DNA from: Zygnema cylindricum
Taxonomy: Eukaryota; Streptophyta; Zygnematophyceae; Zygnematales; Zygnemataceae
Assembly: GCA_037447655.1 (NCBI GenBank)
Contig: JBBHKE010000187.1
Coordinates: 1 to 64,000, forward strand
Direction: 5' to 3'
DNA length: 64,000 nucleotides
The notes under the pieces were generated by a model. It was not told where the DNA came from. It did no database searches and was given only the letters and a program-made list of their open reading frames with translations. The position numbers and the translations under genes are program-made. Shown one piece after another: positions 32,476 through 45,238 of the stretch (its first letter is position 1; each line of letters opens with the position of its first letter).

Positions 32476-33851
32476 CACCGCGAATCGTAATTAGTAGTGT
32501 TGGGTATCGAGGACCCATTGCCGATATTCGATATATATCGAATTTCAGGTACCCGATAATCGATATATCGCTTCGATATATCGAATTCAAATCATCGCGA
32601 TATATCGCCGATATGTCGTATCTTCGATATATCGAAGCTACAAAAAAAAAAAATCCCACAGGTTTTCAAAGTCTCGTGACTTCGGACAAAGTGACTGTAA
32701 AATCTTTGCCGGAAAGAAATACGGTTTTTTCATGAAAGTCAGCAGAGTGAAGGAGATCTCTGAGGTACATTGACGAGGTACACTTGTGAAGTACACGTAC
32801 ATTATACGCAAGTACGATTTTCCAGACGAAAAAGGTCGGTTTACAGATATTCGATGATTTTTGAGATTTGGTAGTCAGCTTACGTGGAACCACTCATATC
32901 AGAACACGTATGTATAACCTTTTGACAAAAGATACGCGATGTACCCGAGGCCTCTGTAATACATAAATTTTGCTGTCCGTACTATTACAGAGACCTCCTC
33001 GCGTAACCATACCCCAAATAATTAATTATTAGAATTTCAGAATTAGTACTTTTTTGTCGGTTACATTTTGCGGCGTCTACCTTTAAGTCACGGAACGAAA
33101 ATCACGGCGTACGTGGCGTATTAGACAATTTGACTTTTTCGCTAAAATAACATATTATATAAAAAAATAAAAAAATAAAAATTTAAAAAATACTATATAT
33201 CGCGATATATATCGCGATAATTTATGTCGGTCTCGGTACGATATATCGAAGATCCTGCTCGATTGATATTCAATATATCGAATATTGGTATTATCGCGAT
33301 ATGAATTTACCCGATACCCAACACTAGTAATTAGAGTAATGAAAAAATTAGAGTAAAAAAACCAGAAAAAACAATTAGAGTAATGAACTCTAATTTATGT
33401 GATTGAACTTTTTCACAGAGGAAGTTTACTCAAATTTATTTAAGTACTCTATATTGGGTTATGTCGGCAATAATTATCCGCGCTGAAATTATGAACACTA
33501 AATTACGTAGACATACAAAATCTGTCAGTCCGTATAGTTTTGACGTCATTATGACGTTAGTACTATTTGTTGCGCTGAATGTCAGTTAATGTTCACACTG
33601 ACGACGATGCTGTCGACGGACGAGAGGTATGCGAACGGCTTTTTTTCGATATGATTGATTTTTCGTTTAGTGCGATTTCACGTGGATCTCATTAAATCAT
33701 TATTTGTACCTTTTTATTCAAAAAATTACAATTTTGCACGGTCGAACGTCGTCCGTACTCCACACTATTCAAAACTAACCTATATTAGAATTTTTTACGC
33801 TAATTAAACGGACGGAATTAGCGTACACAACGCTAATAACGATTGGCGGTG
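32476..33851. mobile_element. TA-flanked inverted-repeat element 4, with nested hAT-like element
   Basis: The left end is CACCGCGAATCGTAATTAG and the right end (reverse complement) CACCGCCAATCGTTATTAGC. The hAT-like element 32495-33326 is inserted in its left arm, so the original element was about 540 bp. Confidence 0.75.
32495..33326. mobile_element. hAT-like non-autonomous element, intact with target duplication
   Basis: It starts TAGTGTTGGGTATCG and ends with the exact reverse complement. It is flanked by the 8-bp direct repeat GTAATTAG (32487-32494 and 33327-33334). It is 832 bp long with CGATATATCG palindromes at both ends and no transposase. Relics of the same family are at 3697-3960 and 47320-48294. 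Confidence 0.95.
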
Positions 33852-34748
33852 TACTGAACCGTGCATTTTTAGGTGTGAAGGTCGCGTGTGAAGGGGTCGC
33901 AGTTTTCGCGAACTCGTAAGAAACGTAGTCTGTACTGTAGCATCGATCTTTCCTGAAATTTTGTTTACTTTTTGGAAGATTTATGTTAAAACTTCACTTT
34001 GACGTTATGCACTTTCCTTCCAGAAGTTCGTGAAGGCTACTCTTTGACGATCTCTTTCCTGTCGTCCTTTGGTCGTTTTTTTTCTTCTTTTTGTCGGCTT
34101 TTTGTCGTCGTTGGCTCGACATTCCTGGCTCTCGTCGATGAGCCACGTGTCACGTGATGCGGCCTTCTTGTTCGGTGTGGTATTAACTGCAGCTTTCAGT
34201 TTGGTCAAAAGAATTCTAACAGAGAATTGAACAACAAATACAGTCAAACGAAGATAGGAGGGAGTTAATTTGTTTTTCTTTCAGGATTCATGCTTAATGT
34301 TGTTACTACAACTTAGTTTTTCTTATGGATTTTAATAGACTGGATAAAGAGAAACATGAATGGAATGGAGTGGAGTCTTCATGTTTGTTTGTCTTCCTCA
34401 ATTTCAAAAGTTGATTAAGATTGGAATTCGTGTTTCTCATGATGTTTGATCAGTTTAGCTGAATTGAAGTTGTTTTTATCATGCAAAAATATGTTCTGTT
34501 TTTTCTCTACATCCAAAGCAAGCTAATGAAAGATTTTATTGTTCCTATGTGAGGTAATTCTAATGATGTTGTTGTATTTAACTTGTCTAATCATATTCGG
34601 TTTCTTCCTCTGTTTATATCTTTCCTTTCTGTTTTCCAGGTGGCTTGTTGTACACATTGATAGAGGTGTTTTTTTTCTGAACTGAAGGTTTGTAGTTCCT
34701 TTGAGTGAAAATAAAAGTAATAGTTTCTTTTGAGTGGGAGTAAACAAA
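33852..34748. other. Intergenic and 5' flank of TRM112
   Basis: It carries a segment (about 33857-33900, ACCGTGCATTTTTAGG..GTGTGAAGGGGT) also found in the palmitoyltransferase intron at about 51990-52020. The rest shows no gene. The 5' untranslated region and promoter of TRM112 must lie here, but no core element is convincing. Confidence 0.5.
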
Positions 34749-36207
34749 ATGAGACTCCTCACTCACAACATGTTGGCATGTAATATTCGAGGTGTTACGA
34801 ATGGTTATCCTTTAAAGCTAGAAGCTAGTCAGACCGAGACGAGGGAAGCTGACTTCAATCCTGAATTTCTACGCCGTATTTTCTCAAAGATTGAATGGAA
34901 AGCTTTGCGAGAAGGAGCAATTGCGGTAAGAATGATTTTTTCTAGTTGATTAGGATCAGAAGGGGAGATAATGTTTATGATGTTGTTGTAGAGTAATTAC
35001 ATTGAAGAAATTTGTCCTAATGCCGAGGGTAAATTGTTTGGTTTTAGGGTCAACTGTACGTAAAGTTACCAAGAAAATTGTACAAATTGCACAATTACTC
35101 TCAAAACGATGGTAAAACGTTGACAATGTCATTAATCGATGGGCCTTTTGCTTATTGTTGGTGAAGAAGGACTCAGGTTTCGGAGTTTAGGGTTGTGGTT
35201 TTTGCCCTGTAGGTTGGAATTGAAGATTTACCGGAGGTGGCTGAAACGGAAAATTTAGAAGATGAGGAATTTTTACGGAAGTTTCATCACGCTTTGTTAG
35301 AGGTACGTCTTTGAACGAGAAAAAGTAAACAAAATGCAAAGAAAGTGAAAACAAAGTGAAGTGAGTAAACAAAGTTGCAGAAAAATTGCAGAGTGTTTTG
35401 TACAGTCTCATTTACTAAAATTATTTTGCAAGTCATTCCTGCTTTGGTTTTACTCAGTTTAAGAACTTAACCAATGGTCAGAAATGCAGTGAAAGTAGCC
35501 ATCTTTTTTGTTAACATACGTTTTACTTAGAACCAAAATGAGTAAGGTATTGTAAAGTTTGAAATTGTGTTAGCGGAAACTTATATTATAGCAATTGCTA
35601 TTTCTAAAATTTCAGAGATTGGATTTCTTAATCAATTTTCAGCATATGTTTTGATTTCACCGAGTCAGTTAGGATATGAATACTAAAAGATATAAATAAG
35701 GATGGAACTCTAGGATATCTTTTTATGACTTATGAAGACAAGTGATTTGACATCTGAAGATGTCCCACGGCTTGTAGTTGGAGTGTTGGATACTAGAAAA
35801 GTTGCATAATATGAGGTTCAACTATTTTTATCCCAGTGGTAACTATCCACTTATCCAGCTTTGTGAGTTTTTAAAACAAATATAGAAACAAAAATAGAAA
35901 AAAAAATTATACATATGCCTTGGTCATTGGAGCAATAAAGTTTTTGGAGATTAGAGCAGTTTTTGGACTTCTTTGGTTTGACAACTGGAAGTGTTGAAAA
36001 TGACGTATGAGGTTTAGGTTTTGGTATTAAAATTCATGTTTCATTCAGAAACATTGTTAAACATAATGATTCCCCATCATTCTAACCTTTTTAATACCCT
36101 TCCAGGTTCACGTAGAGGAAGGAGCGTTGGTGTGTCCCGAGACAGAGCGTCGGTTTCCCATAAGTAAAGGAATCCCAAACATGCTTTTGAACGAGGATGA
36201 GATATAA
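34749..36207 (+). CDS. TRM112: TRM112-like methyltransferase activator subunit
   Basis: Three exons, 34749-34925, 35213-35302 and 36106-36207, give 122 residues, close to the ~124 usual in plants and animals. All junctions are phase 0 and both introns are GT-AG. Exon 1 starts [20 protein letters not shown] and has [18 protein letters not shown]. Exon 2 reads [20 protein letters not shown]. Exon 3 has the hallmark [20 protein letters not shown] followed by PNMLL. In other eukaryotes Trm112 binds and stabilises several SAM-dependent methyltransferases that modify tRNA, rRNA and release factor eRF1; the Arabidopsis protein is SMO2. ATG 34749 is chosen because family members start MRLxTHNML. It converges with the DCN1-like gene. 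Confidence 0.96.
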
Positions 36208-38128
36208 GGGAAGAGTGATGTGACTGTCACAAGCGAGAGTCTTTTCACTATTGTGTTCAATTTTATCTTTGAATTATGTTTGGTTTTGGCAATACTCCCT
36301 ATGGCCAAGGTTGGAGGAATGAGGCAGCGTATCGTCGTGGAGGCTTGAAATATGCGGAAAATTGTTGGCTTTGACGTTGGTGTTTAGTTTTTAGCACGCT
36401 TTGTTTTTGTCACTATTAGAGTGGCTTTCAGAGTAGATAAGATAAGTAGTAGGTCAAAGTACAACTCGGTTTTTCCCGTACTCAATGTAGCTGTGTTCAG
36501 TGTTGCAGCTTCAATGAATCATTGTTTATGTCAGATGAGGTGTTTATGTCAAACATGGGGGCACTCTATCTTCTCATTTGTCCTTTTCTCTTCTTCTCTT
36601 TTTTACATTTGGTCAAGATTTTGGCAAGTGTGCATGAGTTTGGGTATTATGGTCTATGATTACTGCATCTTGCTCTAGGGAAATTCATACTTGCTCTTGG
36701 GAAATTCATACTTGCTCTTGGGAAATTTATATTTGCTTTTATCAGAACATTGAGCAATCTAAGGCACCGTAAGACCTGAGGATGAGAAGGATCTTCCTTT
36801 GTTGCGTGTTCTTTGGAATGTACCAAAGTAGATGACAGTTTGATGCTTAGCAGTAAACAGAAGGTGACAATGCTGCAAAGGAGGATATTTGTGTGGCAAT
36901 CCAAGACAATGGAACTGATACCGGTCATTTCAGTTGATAACTAATTGCACAATTCACATGCATGGAGAGTTTCAAGACCGAGGAATATTCAGCGACCATT
37001 GTGTAACTTGAGCATCTCTGGTAGTGCTATAATGACATCGCACGAAGGTTTATTCTGGAACTCATGTACTCTTACAATCATTCTTACAATCATATTGGTA
37101 AAGAATGAGTGAGAAACTTCAAGACGAATACCAGAAGTTGATATAATACATAAGTTATTTTCTACCTTCAGGAATGTGCAAGAACCTAACTGTCGGAGTT
37201 CAGCAGCAACATCCAATGTCATAACCAACACATGCATTTTCCATCATCCATCAAGGTGAACAATCAAACAATCCAGACATCACTGAAACCCCGTACAGCT
37301 CTCACACATACGATTCTCCACCAGGCAATGAAGGTGTGTTAAACAGATTTAACTCGTTAACCATGACAGACTCTTAAATTTCATCGCCAACACTCTACGA
37401 ATATAATGCCATGCAAGTCACTGAGGAAAAAGCAGATGGTTAGTCAGTAAAGCAAATCAAATACAGCTGAAAGCTCAAGTAACAAAGACAGCTCTGCACG
37501 TGAAAAATATTTTTTGAGTCCACTATTTGAGTGTGTGATAAACCTTCAGAAAGGAATCAAACAACGACCGGTTTCATAGCAGTCTGATAGGATATAATGA
37601 CATGTTTCAACCTTATTTCCAGGGTGAATCATATCATTGTATATACTGTTACTTGACTACAAATACGATTAACCCTGAAACGAGGGAAAGGAACTTCGGA
37701 AGTGTAACTACAATTTGATTGTCTCTTGGTAGATGAAAGCGCAGCAAGAAGTTTCAAAACCAATGGCGACATATACATGTGTCAGATACTTACGCCTCAA
37801 CAGATTTTTGTTTTCTTCATTTTTTTCTTTCATTTACTTCTACAGACGACCTAATTGTACACCGGCTCATTAACCACGGTCTCAAATAACCTTTCCCTCC
37901 TCTCCCTCTCCTTGTCCCTCCCACTATTTTGTCGGAGCATTAAAATTGTTCCAACTCAGTAGTTATCATCAATGTCCTCATCAATAAATCTTGCATCAGG
38001 CATCACAGGGAAGAGTTGTAACAAGAATAGAAAAAAAGGGTAACATAAAAAAGAGATAAAACCTTTATTCAATTTGCGACAACAAGAGAGTGTCGGCAGA
38101 AAAGCTAGCCATAGAGCTTCTATTAATC
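36208..38128. other. Intergenic between two convergent genes
   Basis: No coding region is recognised. Three tandem copies of a 21-bp unit (GGGAAATTCATACTTGCTCT plus T) lie at about 36678-36741. Both 3' untranslated regions must end here. Confidence 0.6.
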
Positions 38129-41100
38129 TCATTGCACTGGTACTCCATTTACTTCACGTAAATACTCCACGAATTCATCTAATAAGTAGGGCCAAGCACC
38201 TTCTTCATCGTAGTTAGAAAGATCGAGGTGAATTATCTGCATCGACACAAACACATATTGGCATTGTGACGACCGTTGAAACGGTAAGTAAAAGACTTCA
38301 ACGCCAGTTTGCCGACACTAACCAGGTCGAATATGGTAGTTACACATATGCAATCACTGGCATTACTGACCAGTAATCACAGAAGTTGTACAGAAAAGTG
38401 TGTGAATGTTGAGAAGTGTTACTTCTAAAACCATCACTCTCGCGGGAAGTGGACAATGAAAACCATTGTAAACCACAATCAATGTGGAGAAGACTGGAAT
38501 TATCGTGCTCTGTATTGATCTTTTATGATAATTACACATGTGATAACTGGCATCTGGCCAGTAATCCCAGGAATCGTACAGAAAAGTGTACAAATCATAC
38601 ACTTTTCCGTGGGATTACTGCAATTACCGGCCAGTAATCGCATGTATAATTTTGCCATAAAAGATCAATGCAGAGAACAATAATCCCGTAATTTTCTGCC
38701 ATACATTGATTGTGGTTCACTGTACGACAGATTCCCATGTCCAGTTTTCTCAGGGGTGATGGTTTTTGAAGTAACAGTTTTCAACATTGAAAACCGTCAC
38801 ACAGCAATTTCTGAACCAGAAAAAAAAATACATACAAGGCCTCTCACATGACTGAAACACACTGTTACACCAACATTCCCCTTTCTCCTCTCCCCTTATC
38901 CCTCAATCAGAAAACAGAACCAGTTCTCACCCGAGAAAAGTCCAGGAGCTGTGTCCATGTGTCCTTCGAGATTGCCTTGTTATGTCTTGCCTACAGAAAT
39001 TGCCCAGCAAAAAAAAGAAAAAAAAAAACCTCGCTACATGTGTGTTAGCGTAACAATATTGTGTGAAAAATAAATCTTGCGCAAACAGAAAGTAAAGTAT
39101 CCAGAAGACCACAAGAAAATAAAAGGTGATGTGAGAATTTATACAAAGGTATCGTAAACATAGATTTAAAGGTATTAACGACATGAGACTGGTAAATGAG
39201 TTGAAGATGAAAATCGGTATCATGGCATCACCTGCAAAAACTGACACCAATGCTCCACAAGTGGCCAGGAACGCTCCACAAACAATAACCGCCACATGGG
39301 AATTGCTGTGTCTAAGGCCAGCGACTTTTGGCCCTGCATTTGCAACAGTTCAGTTAAGTTTTCAGTTACAGAGAATACTCTCAGTAAAAATGTGGGCATT
39401 TTCGATCAAATGCAAGACACCTTAACATTGCCAAAAGTCTCACATGGAGACACAGGGGGGGGGTGCCTCCTCACCTTTTCCTTAGCCCAACCGAAAGCGA
39501 AATTATATATCTCACGAAACTTATCTGCAAATAGGAGCCCACCTTTCACAACTTGTCAGAGCTTTAACAAAAAAACTTCGAAGACAGCTCGCAAAAGGAG
39601 CATTAGACAGCTAATGATAAATGTCTGATTTCATAAAAACACAAGGTAACTTATCAAAATTATATCAAATATGAGATACAGAGGATTGAAAGCTGCACCC
39701 ACGCTCATCCTTGAGCTCTGCTCGCATTCCAGGCAGTAACGCTTTTAGCTTTTCGACTGAATCAGCTCTGCACCAAGTTGCAACCTCCTTATGAATTAGA
39801 ACTCCCAGTAGTTTCCCTGAAGGAAAACTTAGCGTGAAGTCATCATCCTTCTCCAAAAAACAAATGAAAAATAACACATTTTTAACAAACTGAAGATTTT
39901 GCAGCTTACCCCAACGAAAAAAGTCCTTCAGAAAATTCAGAGTGTGAAAATTCGCACATAGTAGCGGCTTTGAGATGCCATGAGAGGACGAGCTGCACTA
40001 CCACAAAGGCGTAAGATTTCCTCCAATCAGACATGTGCTGAATAAATTCCTGAAATTGTTAAAATACCAATTGCTAATACCAGACTTCTTCAGTGCGGAA
40101 AAAGAAGGAATCGCGCTAATGCTTCTTCAATACTTTTGGCAAAACCCAGAGTTGATAGTCCCAAAAATGCTCACCGTCACCACGTCACTTGGGTCCACCT
40201 GCAGGCAATAGAATGCCCATGTTAGTCATAAGAAAACCTCGTACTTCAAAAGGCCCAACAAGCCTCAGTTTTTGAACTTCACCAAGAGCTATGGCACAAA
40301 AGTTGCTGTAAATACTCAATACTCAAAACTCCCAATATTATTACCTGCAGGTCTTCACAAAGCTTTGAGACACCATCCACCAAAATTATGTCGTGCTGAG
40401 GATCTGTGTCAAGCCAACGGAAAATGCTCCAAATTTAGTCAAAAAATTGCTACAGCCTGCCTTGATGAAAGATCTAATAGGCTTATTGTACGAACCTTGT
40501 AACTGGCATTACTTGCGCTGAAATCCTGGTAATCGTACAATACGAATTTGTTAGAACAGTATCATTTTTCTGTAAAATAACGGTGATTCCTGGCCAGTAT
40601 TGCCAGTACTCGTGAACGAGTAATACCTTGTAAGACAAATTTCAAGCGTAGGAAAGAACAAGTGGTAAGCGGCACACCTCGATATCGTGCATAGAGCTCT
40701 TCAATACGACTTATGTCAGCACTGCCTCCGGATATGCCAACAGCCTGAGGGTTGCTGTAGAAGACATCGAACGCTGCCTCTAAATTCCAATCAGTTGCTC
40801 TTAAAGCTGCAAGGGCATCTCTCTCACTGGCCCAGCCCAAGTCTGCACCTCAATCATATGCAAGTTTCGACTATACCTCCGTAACTTATAGGTTAATTGC
40901 ACATCCAAGATAGTAATCCAAGCAATCGTACAAAAAATGTACGATTCCTAATTCTGTACGATTAATGTGATTCCTGACAACAGCTCTACAACATTGGCGA
41001 TGTGCCACCAAGATATAGACAATTTGCAGACGCCAAAACCGCTGTCTCGACATTCCAAGCTATCAAAAAAACGATTGGTTCTTCGAAGTGACACACTGAC

Positions 41101-41376
41101 ACAAAAACTTAACACGAGCCCAAGGAAAATATTAATGTTGTTTCTGTACTTTCCTAGCACAGCAAACACAATTGTAACGCTAACCTGGGCATGCATTTGC
41201 TTCGTGACTTCTTCCCTATAATGATTGGTAAGCTACAACAGACGATGTATCAGACGCGAATGCACCAAAATGAGCGCAAAAATGAGTGGCGTCAAAATGA
41301 GCTTGTACCTCGTTCCCGCTATACTCGCAAACTGCTGCACCTTCTCTCTCAGTTGCCGTTTAATTCTATTCTGCAT
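38129..41376 (-). CDS. DCN1-like cullin neddylation protein
   Basis: Ten exons on the minus strand: 41376-41309, 40826-40678, 40403-40345, 40198-40175, 39992-39910, 39767-39703, 39524-39475, 39333-39232, 38990-38931 and 38236-38129. All introns are GT-AG and phases agree, giving 768 nt and 255 residues, the usual DCN1 size. The UBA-like N-terminus has [20 protein letters not shown] and [12 protein letters not shown]. The potentiating-neddylation (PONY) domain follows: [95 protein letters not shown] and [23 protein letters not shown]1 proteins bind cullins and the NEDD8 E2 and promote cullin neddylation. Exon 4 is a 24-nt micro-exon (VDPSDVVT). The start ATG at 41376 is the only nearby in-frame one. 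Confidence 0.95.
38397..38803. repeat. Long imperfect hairpin in the last DCN1 intron
   Basis: Left arm 38397-38590 and right arm 38597-38803 are inverted copies. TTACTTC.AAAACCATCAC, CCACAATCAATGT and TTGATCTTTTATG recur in reverse complement. The centre is TCGTACAGAAAAGTGTAC / ATACACTTTTCCGTGGGATT. Related GGCCAGTAAT..CGTACA pieces lie in other introns (about 40500-40610 and 40900-40980). It looks like a foldback MITE. Confidence 0.85.
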
Positions 41377-41858
41377 CTCATAAGGAAATACATTTACAAG
41401 AAAACACTTTATAAGCTAAAGTAGCAAACTCCTGGTCACCTTGACATATACTTACATCAATTCAATCATCCAACGCAGTATAAAACAAATGAGAATGCAA
41501 GAGAGTGCATACACATCATAAAACGTCTTCCACCAGCTACTTGTTTGATGAGTTATCTTTGCACACACGTTAGAATGGTACATGAGAGATAAATATTAAT
41601 ATATTCCTTACCATGGTTTCCACAGCCCCCGTCGGGGCACTATAGAGGAGGCCACCAGGAGCGTCTCACTCTTGCTCGCAAATTCATAAAACTGTAACAG
41701 AGCAGCAGTAAGCACAGGTCAGCAGCAAGAGTTTTAAATTGGCAAGCTCTATGCCATATGTATGACATGAAGAGAATTCCTCTCGGATAAAAGGTACAGC
41801 AATAGTACGGCAAATTCTACAGTACACCGTACATCGCAGTTAGAGCTACAGTGCTGTA
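41377..41858. other. 5' flank of the DCN1-like gene
   Basis: No gene is seen. A partial inverted-repeat end (TACAGTACACCGTACATCGC, about 41820) lies just before the next MITE-like element. Confidence 0.5.
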
Positions 41859-42437
41859 CACCGTCGATCGTATTTAGCGTGTAGAAATTATTAGTGTGTA
41901 GAATAATTTAGTGTCATGTACACTAATTTTGACTTAGAAATTTTTTGAAAAAAAAGTTATACACTAATTTTTCAACGAACGCCAATATGGGTACAGCTGA
42001 TTTGTCGAGAGGATATTCACAGTAATATAGGTAAAAGTACAAATTCTGACAATTTGTACACTGTCGCATACTTTAACTCTAATTAATTCCTAACTCTAAT
42101 TTCGGTTTTTTAGGGGGTGTAGGCAATACGCGACAAATAAATGTACACTAAAAAAGGTCCAAGAACGAAATATTTTAATTCAAAGGGCAGTTTTTCGTGT
42201 GATAGAAGATATTTTTAAAAATATTTGTACTTGTATAATTCAAAAGTACATTTTTATACGAACCGACACGTTCCGTACTCCACACTAATAAAAATATACA
42301 TAAATTAAAATGGTGCACACTAATTGTTCATCTCGTAATTAGCGTACAGGAAAAATTAGTATCGTTTACCCTATTATAGGTAAAACCCTCAAAATTTAGG
42401 GGCGCCGAATTAGTGTTCAACACGCCGATCGACGGTG
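41859..42437. mobile_element. TA-flanked inverted-repeat element 5 (MITE-like)
   Basis: The left end is CACCGTCGATCGTATTTAGC and the right end (reverse complement) CACCGTCGATCGGCGTGTTG. TA lies on both sides, and the length is 579 bp. The ends and the interior (TAGAAATTATTAGTGTGTAG) relate it to the array at 29544-33851. Confidence 0.7.
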
Positions 42438-45238
42438 TACTGTAGTTTAGCTACTACTATTTCGCACTATATTATGCAAGCTGCACTAAAATATGTCTAC
42501 TCACGTGGCACAGTTTGGACCGCCTAATTAAAGAGTGTTATTGTGTTACCTTATTTACTGTAGTTTGTGGTTTTTGTCAAAAAATACTCACTAAATTTAA
42601 AGTTTTATTTTAGTAATCCCGCGGCAACGCTCCCAAACGCCTCAACAACGCCAAAATTGCAGAGATACCAAAAGCCCAAGCTCCAGGCGATTAAACATTT
42701 TTACGAAACGGGTACGGAAGCTCAACAGTTATAGGTGTCCCCCAAAAAGTATATTTTCTTCGTGTTCTTGTGTACCATAGTTCAAAAGTAGGTGAAAGTA
42801 GGCCCATACAATATGCCTATTGTATGCAAAACATACAATATGACCTTAAGACCCATATTGTATTCGGACCTATTCAGACCAATTAAAACATTCGGACCAA
42901 ATATTGGACCAATTAAAACATTTCGACGAAAAAAAAAATTTTACACCGTCACATTTGGATGATAAGACGGTCGCTGATCAAAGTAGCGATCTAAGAAGAT
43001 CACATGAAAAGCCCATAACACAACTTACGATAAAGGCGCCGACCAAAGGCCTACCATGAAAACGCCTACTTTTGAACTATGTTGTGTACGATAGAGTAAA
43101 CGAATGTTGTTGACATAAAAAGTATGGATTCTCAACTCTGCCGGATTTTGTTAAAGTTAAATGAACCTGTTGACGTGGCGGTCCAACCAGGAAATAGGAC
43201 AATTTAAAAGCACACATGATGTTCACGGAAATCTGCTACGTGGAATATATTTGGGTACAGGATCAGTGTGTATGTTGCGTATGGCGAAGAGCTATTACCA
43301 TTCATAAATCTAATAAGGTATCGAACTTTTTGCCCACAAAACACAAAAATGTTAGAATCTCGGCTGTCGTGAAAAAAAGATAAACATACAAATTCACCGT
43401 ACACAGTTTTCAAGTGTCCCAATGTGTAACAACTGAATTGTTACTTAAAATGTGACAATTGTATACGTCGAAAATGTTCGTGACGACTATCAACATCTAC
43501 AATTTGTCTTGAAGCACAGTATTTTTGTTTAATTTTTGAAACGTCGCAAGACACATCGTATTTTTTGAAAACAAATGGGACTTTGCATGTCTCTGCGTGA
43601 CATCATAGACGCGCATCCTTCCAACTGTGGTTGAAGAAGTTGTGTTTCCGCTTACCTCTCATATCCAGTCGTCATGAATAAACATATAATTTTTAAGGCC
43701 CTTGCAAAATAATAATAATAATTGTTAGATTATTCTTAAAGTGAATTGCTTCGCGCACGTGCTGTCGCCCTCAACATTTTGCCTTCCTCCACTGGTGCCC
43801 AGAAATAATGAAGTTTAGAGTGAATGGGAAGGTAAGCAAGGTGGGAGAGGCGCGAGTTGCAGTGGCGCCTTCACGGAATTTTCACTTTTCGTATTTGCAT
43901 TACAACCTTCAAAATGTAATAAAAAACCATAAAATAATGAACATTAAAATTTTATAAAGTGTAAATATGTTTTTCTATTTGTGAAAGCGATGTTACTTTA
44001 TTTAAAACACATCGTCGATATGTTTGAAGGTAATTTTGGGGATGACGTGACCGTGGGTCGAAAAAAATATATGACGAAAACTTGTCGTACATCCTAAGTG
44101 CGAAAATGACGCAAATTGTACTCTCCATTTTTCCGATTTTTTTGTACCATTTTAACTTTAGCACTACAACGCTACGTTTAAAAAAAAAACTAAAAAAAAA
44201 ACCCTTACTTAGCCACATGGGGCAGTACCTTTATTTTTACTCACTTTGTAACATGTTGAGTGATAAATACGATCATTGAATTTGTATATACAGTGTGTAT
44301 CGTTATTAGTGTTTATAATTTCTTACCACTTAAAAGATATGTCTCCGTACACATTTTTAAGATTGTGAATTTGATACCTCCAATAATCATACCTTTCATT
44401 CACAGCCGTCACCCACAATCCAACATGTGTGAACGGAGAAAAAATGTTTTTTGCGATTAATGGTGAACTATATTGTATCTTCTCGTAATATTTGTCTTGA
44501 TGAATTATGGAACAGTTTAATAAACATTAATTTTCAGTTTATACATTGATGTGGCTCCGACATTGTTACTTTATATATGAGCCGTTTTCCATTTTAGGCA
44601 TTGGTGGGCCTTTGACATTGTCAATCTAAGAATGAGTCATATGCAATTTTAATTATTACAGTCAAAGTTTAGAATAATAAACAAACATGCGTCTTGACTT
44701 CCCACATTGTGTTTTAAATGTTCAACGTGTTGTAAATCAACGTTGTAAAGATAAGTAAGGAACCAAACATTGGTTGGTTTAGAAGTTGAATCAATAGTTC
44801 ATCTTTAAATGTATATCACCTATAATTTTTATTACCTTTATATGTTTTTCTATGTATAAACTTTTTTTTTTAATTGTAACGTACTATACTTTATTACGTC
44901 CATTACGAATATGTATCAAAATTACATAAATACATTGTTTTTTTTTTGGCAAAATTTATAAACTAGTGACATTTGCCACCTACGAAATCTTTTTTTTACA
45001 CATGTGTTTTAAAGAATCAACTGTGTTGCATATATATCCACCTTTTGATAGTTTTTTATGCTTGTATGAATCATATTTCGCATCAAAACCGTCATACTTT
45101 CAAATAAATCATATAAATATATAATATACTATTGAGCCACTAAATGTTTCCGAATAAATCACATTAACCACGAAGAAGGCTTTATGAACTAGGGACTGTT
45201 TTTTTCCCACATAACTGTTAGGTTGTGTGTCTATTTTA
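42438..45238. other. Intergenic stretch with a dispersed repeat and a Harbinger-like relic
   Basis: 42944-43082 repeats 28957-29118. About 43990-44215, reversed, matches parts of the Harbinger-like element at 48413-49181: CGACCCACGGTCACG, GATGTGTTTTAAA and AAAACCCTTACTTAGCCACA. The rest is AT-rich with no gene visible. Confidence 0.6.
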
